This document shows positions 61,777 through 64,000 of a DNA stretch of 64,000 nucleotides, piece by piece. How positions within the stretch are numbered: position 1 is the first letter of the stretch; the number at the start of each line of letters is the position of its first letter. The notes under the pieces were generated by a model. The model ran no database searches and was not told the origin of the DNA. It saw nothing but the letters and a program-made list of their open reading frames with translations. The stretch spans positions 4,120,501 to 4,184,500 of the forward strand of contig NZ_CP040106.1 in assembly GCF_005281475.1 (NCBI RefSeq), written 5' to 3'. This DNA comes from Echinicola rosea (GTDB lineage Bacteria; Bacteroidota; Bacteroidia; Cytophagales; Cyclobacteriaceae). The translations under genes and the position numbers were made by a program.

Positions 61777-64000
61777 TTAGGTAATACATATACCAAAAAC
61801 AGCTAGAGGTACTTTCTCGGAAGGATGCTCAAATTGAAGTTTAAGCATTCCAGTCACCACAGGTTGGTCAAAGTCGACAGTTATGACCGCTTGATGGTTT
61901 TCGGAGATTGTGGCCAGGTGTTTATCATTCTCATCCATCACTATCATATTTCTGGCAACAAAAGGCATGACATGTTCATGGTGTTCCATTTGTACCGTTT
62001 CCATAGGATGATCGTAATCCGTATCAAGAAATATTTTGAGACGACTTATCGAAACGGGATGAGACCATTGGAAATCAAGTGAAGGCTGGGTATCTGATGG
62101 ACTAGCCATCCAAGCATTAGGCTGTGCTACAGGCCGGTACAATGGGCTAAGGATATTAGTGGCTTCATAGGTATATACTGGTTCTGCAAATTCAATGGCC
62201 ATATTTCCTCCCTTAGGCCGACGCTTTGGACACCAAAACTCAAACTCATCCACTCCAGAACCCTCAGGCGGCTCTTGCTTGCCAAAATTGGAAACCGCTT
62301 TATTCACTTGATTATACACTGAGACCATGCCCGATAGCAATTGATCAGAAAGTAGAATATCCACATCGTCGTTTTTCAAGACTGTAATAAATGCATATTG
62401 GTCTTGAAATCCCCCCAGGTCTCCTAATTCCACCGCCAGCTTTTGTTCGCCAACCTCCAATGAATAATCAGTTGACCACACCGTGATATCTGGCGTGTGG
62501 TTATATGGTTTGCTACTTTTCCTTACTTGTACCGTAAGTGCTGTGGCCTTTCTGACATTGAATGACAGGGAAAATGCGGGTATTTTTTTTCGTACTGGAA
62601 CCATTTGAGCCATCGAAAAAGAAAGGTTCTCCCATGAAGATCCAGCAGAAATCGCCCTTAAACTGTATTCACTTGACGGATGGATGACCGCATCATTGGC
62701 CAAATTATCTAAAGTGAATTGAAGCTGTGGAATATAATGTCCCGTAGCCACCAGGTCCTGTTGGAGCTTTTTCAGCTTATGCTTCTCAAGGAGCTCACGA
62801 GGGGAGACATCGTATTTTATAACATGCGCTGCAGCCATCCCGACAGCCTGTCCTCCATGGGCACACGTCGCCATTACCCTTGTGGAGCCAAAGGCCACGT
62901 GGGAGGCACTTATGATCCTCCCTGTCAACAACAGGTTGTCAATAGACTTTGGCACATAACACCGGTAAGGGATGGAATAAACGCCCTTGGTATGCCATTG
63001 GGTGCAGCTGGGCTTATCACTGTACACCCCATCAGCAGGGTGAAGATCCATGGCCCATCCCCCAAAAGAAATCGCATCTTCGTGTGCTAGCTGATGGACT
63101 AGGTCTTCCTGCTTTAGCATATACTCTCCTTCAAACCTTCTGCTCTCACGTTTGCCGGGGATCAGTCCCACCCATTCCAAGGTATAGTAATCTGCTTCCG
63201 TGAATTTACCTGAGTTCTTTATATAATTCCATATTCCATAAGCTACTTTCCACAGTTCATGTTTGATTTCTTCAGTATCGTGGATGGTATCTTTCCTACC
63301 ACCGTACTCAAACCACCACAGCTTACACCCATGGTCACCCACTTCCACATTTTTGACTCCTGGAATCTGGGAAGTGTCCTTTATCGCATAATCGGGTGCC
63401 ACATACTTGACTGGCTTTTCTGTTTTCTTGGAATAGAAAAACAAGGTATGCCCAAGCAGTTCACCATAATCTTCCACATCAGGAGCCAATCCTTCCCCTA
63501 GCTCCTCGGGGCTTTCGGCTCCTATTCGATAAGGTACACCGGACATGTAAGAAACGATGCCATCTCCAGAAGCATCAATAAACTGTCGGGCTGTGAAATT
63601 ATAGAGTGTGGAGTTTTGCGAATTAAATGCGATGACCTTTTCGATGGTGCGGTCGTCAGCTTTGGCAATATGGAAAACTGTCGTATTGAGGTAAAGACTG
63701 ATGTTGGGCTCCGCCATTACCTTGTCAAGCACCACCGTATCAAAAAGCACCGGGTTGCCCTCTTTGTTTCGAAAGGTATTTTCCACCATGATTTCATCCA
63801 CTATCCCCCCTTCTCTCGCCCAGCGGTTGTTATTTCCCATATGGGAGGTGGCTCCCAAGGCCCATAATCTCACTTCGCTGGATGCGTTGCCTCCCAATAC
63901 AGGCCGGTCTTGGATCAAGGTCACTTTGCATCCCTGCCGTGCTGCGGTAATCGCTGCACAAACACCGGAAAGTCCTCCTCCCACGATTACGATATCCGAA
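61777..64000 (-). CDS. FAD-dependent oxidoreductase, 5' end outside window
   Basis: At least 740 aa, truncated by the window edge; the frame stays open to position 64000, so the true start lies beyond. The N-terminal dinucleotide motif is SDIVIVGGGLSGVCAAITAA, followed by GGNASSEVRLWALGA and FIDASGDG, the FAD_oxidored (PF12831-like) pattern. The C-terminal 300 residues form beta-rich domains. Such enzymes are frequent in algal-polysaccharide loci but mostly uncharacterised. It lies directly upstream of SusC on the same strand and probably acts on sugars or uronate-like products; substrate unknown. Confidence 0.82.
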   Translation of the reverse strand, partial: SDIVIVGGGLSGVCAAITAARQGCKVTLIQDRPVLGGNASSEVRLWALGATSHMGNNNRWAREGGIVDEIMVENTFRNKEGNPVLFDTVVLDKVMAEPNISLYLNTTVFHIAKADDRTIEKVIAFNSQNSTLYNFTARQFIDASGDGIVSYMSGVPYRIGAESPEELGEGLAPDVEDYGELLGHTLFFYSKKTEKPVKYVAPDYAIKDTSQIPGVKNVEVGDHGCKLWWFEYGGRKDTIHDTEEIKHELWKVAYGIWNYIKNSGKFTEADYYTLEWVGLIPGKRESRRFEGEYMLKQEDLVHQLAHEDAISFGGWAMDLHPADGVYSDKPSCTQWHTKGVYSIPYRCYVPKSIDNLLLTGRIISASHVAFGSTRVMATCAHGGQAVGMAAAHVIKYDVSPRELLEKHKLKKLQQDLVATGHYIPQLQFTLDNLANDAVIHPSSEYSLRAISAGSSWENLSFSMAQMVPVRKKIPAFSLSFNVRKATALTVQVRKSSKPYNHTPDITVWSTDYSLEVGEQKLAVELGDLGGFQDQYAFITVLKNDDVDILLSDQLLSGMVSVYNQVNKAVSNFGKQEPPEGSGVDEFEFWCPKRRPKGGNMAIEFAEPVYTYEATNILSPLYRPVAQPNAWMASPSDTQPSLDFQWSHPVSISRLKIFLDTDYDHPMETVQMEHHEHVMPFVARNMIVMDENDKHLATISENHQAVITVDFDQPVVTGMLKLQFEHPSEKVPLAVFGICIT

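Noticed and set aside
1..64000. CRISPR arrays, tRNA/rRNA genes, phage genes
   Set aside because: No regularly spaced repeats, no cloverleaf or rRNA-like stretches and no phage structural genes were seen.

Overview
The window is a dense polysaccharide utilisation locus (PUL) from a probably marine Bacteroidota. Evidence for the phylum: a SusC/SusD pair, many signal-peptide II lipoproteins, a T9SS C-terminal sorting domain, very tight operons without clear Shine-Dalgarno sites, and a TAnnTTTG-type promoter. A Cytophagales/Cyclobacteriaceae-like genome is my guess. The enzyme set (GH86, two GH16 plus a GH16 remnant, three GH117 modules, three GH2, two GH29, six S1 sulfatases and a P450 demethylation cassette) points to agar/porphyran, i.e. 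red-algal galactan made of D-galactose, 6-O-methyl-D-galactose, 3,6-anhydro-L-galactose and L-galactose-6-sulfate.

Layout. (1) 291-5721, minus: GH16, GH2, sulfatase. (2) 5722-7427: gene-free, rich in palindromic repeats. (3) 7428-15720: a methyl-sugar module. A plus-strand AraC regulator, P450, 2Fe-2S ferredoxin and ferredoxin reductase lie divergent to a minus-strand alcohol dehydrogenase, esterase and molybdopterin oxidoreductase. I read this as oxidative O-demethylation of 6-O-methyl-galactose plus disposal of the released formaldehyde. (4) 15756-26115, minus: Asp-box propeller protein, GH86, two sulfatases, vanadium-haloperoxidase/PAP2-like protein. (5) 26246-27115, minus: a second AraC regulator. 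(6) 27284-38008, plus: a tightly packed ten-gene operon of four oxidoreductases/dehydratases, a FucP-like transporter, a mutarotase, two GH29 lipoproteins and a sulfatase. It fits release, uptake and oxidation of L-galactose (or L-fucose). (7) 38009-38827: gene-free repeat region. (8) 38828-64000, minus: the core PUL. In transcription order it holds an FAD oxidoreductase (cut by the window end), SusC, SusD, sulfatase, propeller glycosidase-like protein, GH2, a propeller-GH117 fusion gene split by an IS4-family insertion, two GH117, sulfatase, GH2, another propeller protein, a GH16 remnant and GH16.

How the parts may work together (inference). Secreted GH16/GH86 endo-enzymes cut the galactan and SusC/D imports oligosaccharides. 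Sulfatases remove ester sulfate. GH117 removes anhydro-L-galactose, GH29 removes L-galactose-type residues and GH2 removes D-galactose. The P450 system demethylates 6-O-methyl-galactose, and the plus-strand operon handles the L-sugar.

Most striking are the freshly preserved IS insertion (9-bp target duplication, frame exactly restorable) in the fusion gene, three copies of an unassigned beta-propeller family, and the co-location of machinery for both the methylated D-sugar and the L-sugar.
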